Part shown: positions 4,908-6,614 of the stretch, piece by piece
Numbering within the stretch: the stretch's first letter is position 1
Layout: every line of letters starts with the position of its first letter
Assembly: GCA_029938595.1 (NCBI GenBank)
Contig: JAOZUP010000234.1
Coordinates: forward strand, 1-6,614
DNA: 6,614 nt
Reading direction: 5' to 3'
Source of the DNA: Thermoanaerobaculales bacterium
GTDB lineage: Bacteria; Acidobacteriota; Thermoanaerobaculia; Thermoanaerobaculales; Sulfomarinibacteraceae
Position numbers and translations under genes: made by a program
The notes under the pieces: model-generated
The model's input: only the letters and a program-made list of their open reading frames with translations
What the model was told of the DNA's origin: nothing
The model's database searches: none

Positions 4908-6614
4908 TTAATTCACTAATTCGGCTGAATCGGCGTCTGGTGCTGGCGTCGGTGGGCGGGTGGATTTTCCGTTTCCGTTTCGTGCCTTGGAATCAAACTC
5001 GTACTCGCACCAGCCGCTGCCGAGAAGCCGCTTCAACCCCTCCCTGGTGGCCGCCTTCGGGTCGACGGTGAGCGCCGGCGGCGGCACCAGGCGGGCACGG
5101 AATCGCCCGCGCCGCAGAAGCTCGAACCGGACCGGCAGGTCGCCGGGATGATCGAGCAGAAACTCTCGAATGGCATCGAGTCGTTCCTCGTCCATCTCGT
5201 CCAGATTGAGCACCACCCTCAGGGCCGCCGCCCGACGCGAGTCGATGCCGTCGAGAGCCACGATCTCGTCGGCCATCAGCTCGACGTGGTCTCCCTCGCC
5301 CTTGAGACTCGCCACCACCAGCACGGCCGCACCGTCGCCCAGCAGACGCTCGTGAGTCTCGAAGACGTCCGGGAAGGCCACCACCCGCACCGTGCCGGCC
5401 GGACCCTCGAGCAGGAAGATCCCCATCCGGCGGCCATGGTTGCGGCCCTCCTTCTTGATCGGCATGACCTTGAGTGCGGTAACCAGCCCGCCAACCGTGA
5501 CGTGTTCGGCCCCGGCGGCAAACCGCTCGCCGAGCTCCTCCACGGTGCAATCCGAGTAGCGGTCCAGCTGTTCGGCGAAGGCCTCCAACGGATGGCCGGT
5601 GAGATAGAAGCCGAGGACCTCCCGCTCCCACGCTAGACGATCGCTTTGATCGGCGTGACCGGCGCTGCGGAGCTCTTGCTCGAGATTTTCCGACGGCATG
5701 TCGTCAAACAAAAACCCCTGCCCCAACTCGCTCTGTTCACGCTCTCGGCTGGTCATATCGAGGAACCGCTCGAGGTTGTCGAGAATGCCCTTGCGCGTGA
5801 TGCCGAACTCGTCAAAACATCCCGCCTTGGCCAAACACTCGAGTACCTTGTGGTTCATCGAACGGGCGGGCAATGAACGCAGGCACTGCGAAAGAGCGGT
5901 GAAGCTGCCCTCCCGCTCGCGGGCGGCGATGAGCGGCTCCATGGCCGCCAAACCGACCCCCTTGATAGCGGCGAGCCCGAACCTGATCCCTCCGTCCTCC
6001 ACGGTGAAGAAGGGCATCGAGGCATTGACGCCCGGAGGCAGGATCTCGATACCCATCTGCCGGCTGCGCGCGAGGTACTGGCTGAGCTTGTCGGTGTTCG
6101 CCACCTCCGAGGTCAGCATGGCCGCCATGAAGTGGGCGGGGTGGTGCGCCTTGAGGTACGCGGTGAGGTATGCAACGTGGGCGTAGGCCACCGAGTGTGA
6201 CTTGTTGAACCCGTACTTGGCGAACGGGACGATCTGGTTCCACAGCTGGCGCGCCTTGTCCTTGGGATGGCCCTTGGCGATCGCGCCGTTGATAAAGTTC
6301 TCACCCTCGCGATCGATGATTTCCTGTTTCTTCTTGCCCATCGCCTTGCGCAGCGTGTCCGCCTTGGCAAGCGAGAATCCGGCGATCTCGACCGCGATCC
6401 GCATCACCTGCTCCTGGTAGACGATGATTCCATAGGTTTCGCCAAGGATCTCCTCGAGCTCGGGGAAGATGTAGGTGATGGTCTTGCGGCCCAGTTTTCG
6501 ATCGGCGTAATCGTCGATGAACTGCATCGGGCCCGGCCGGTAGAGCGCGTTGAGGGCCGCGATGTCGAGGAATGTCTGCGGCTGTACCCTGCGCAGGACA
6601 TCCTTCATGCCGGC
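4908..6614 (-). CDS. dnaE: DNA polymerase III subunit alpha, C-terminal part (5' end beyond right edge)
   Basis: Catalytic subunit of the replicative polymerase; 568 codons plus stop are visible and the frame enters from the right edge (Ala-Gly before Met at 6608-6606, matching the family's internal SAGMKDLLRR motif), so this Met is not the start. Numbered from that Met: ALYRPGPM (21-28), YGIIVYQEQVM (59-69), LRKAMGKKK (86-94), KYGFNKSHSVAYAHV (131-145), a helix-hairpin-helix-like FGLAAIKGVG (210-219), clamp-binding motif QGFLF (297-301, position of QADMF in E. coli), GFYLTGHPLE (333-342), an OB-fold from about 369 to 450, and a C-terminal region to about 539 resembling the tau-binding part of E. 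coli alpha. A Gly/Pro/Ala-rich tail of about 26 residues ends LVN. The PHP domain and the catalytic Asp residues lie outside the window. The long form with OB and C-terminal domains favours DnaE1 over ImuC/DnaE2. It converges on the acylase gene. Confidence 0.97.
   Translation of the reverse strand, partial: AGMKDVLRRVQPQTFLDIAALNALYRPGPMQFIDDYADRKLGRKTITYIFPELEEILGETYGIIVYQEQVMRIAVEIAGFSLAKADTLRKAMGKKKQEIIDREGENFINGAIAKGHPKDKARQLWNQIVPFAKYGFNKSHSVAYAHVAYLTAYLKAHHPAHFMAAMLTSEVANTDKLSQYLARSRQMGIEILPPGVNASMPFFTVEDGGIRFGLAAIKGVGLAAMEPLIAAREREGSFTALSQCLRSLPARSMNHKVLECLAKAGCFDEFGITRKGILDNLERFLDMTSREREQSELGQGFLFDDMPSENLEQELRSAGHADQSDRLAWEREVLGFYLTGHPLEAFAEQLDRYSDCTVEELGERFAAGAEHVTVGGLVTALKVMPIKKEGRNHGRRMGIFLLEGPAGTVRVVAFPDVFETHERLLGDGAAVLVVASLKGEGDHVELMADEIVALDGIDSRRAAALRVVLNLDEMDEERLDAIREFLLDHPGDLPVRFELLRRGRFRARLVPPPALTVDPKAATREGLKRLLGSGWCEYEFDSKARNGNGKSTRPPTPAPDADSAELVN

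Noticed and set aside
4663..5071. Short open frames on both strands across the intergenic repeats (for example 4663-4857 minus and 4859-5071 plus)
   Set aside because: They consist of translated repeat units or overlap dnaE codons antisense; no plausible ribosome binding site or family resemblance.
6606..6608. ATG at 6608 (minus) as the start of a shorter polymerase gene
   Set aside because: The preceding codons (Ala-Gly) continue the conserved SAGMKDLLRR motif found in the middle of DnaE, so the gene extends beyond the window.

Overview
The window is GC-rich bacterial DNA with three protein-coding genes and one short intergenic region packed with repeats. It probably comes from a large, free-living, GC-rich lineage that is rich in Hanks-type kinases. 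Acidobacteriota is my first guess and Myxococcota or another delta-type lineage the alternative. The guess rests on the TPR/WD40 kinase architecture and on intergenic repeats of a type I associate with such genomes. No rRNA or other taxonomic marker is present, and the dnaE fragment was judged by eye only.

Layout: (1) Positions 1-2463, minus strand: the first 821 codons of a large cytoplasmic Ser/Thr protein kinase with an N-terminal TPR-like segment, a complete kinase domain, a second helical/TPR-like region and the beginning of a WD40 propeller. It runs off the left edge. (2) Positions 2464-2510: a 47-bp divergent promoter gap. (3) Positions 2511-4730, plus strand: a complete 739-residue penicillin-acylase-family (peptidase S45) Ntn hydrolase with its catalytic residues in place but no signal peptide. 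(4) Positions 4731-4907: a convergent intergenic junction. With the last bases of the acylase gene it holds three different repeats in tight succession: three 7-8-bp GAACGTT(T) units, a 117-bp nested palindrome that can fold as a four-way cruciform, and four 8-bp TTTGCGYC units. (5) Positions 4908-6614, minus strand: the C-terminal part of dnaE, the replicative DNA polymerase III alpha subunit, running off the right edge.

The kinase and acylase are divergently transcribed from a very small shared region, so they may be co-regulated. Nothing in the sequence shows a direct functional link. dnaE is a housekeeping gene facing the acylase and is probably unrelated to it. I see no CRISPR array, tRNA, transposase gene, phage gene or biosynthetic cluster. 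The least ordinary parts are the structured intergenic repeat cassette and, second, the kinase architecture and the signal-less acylase.
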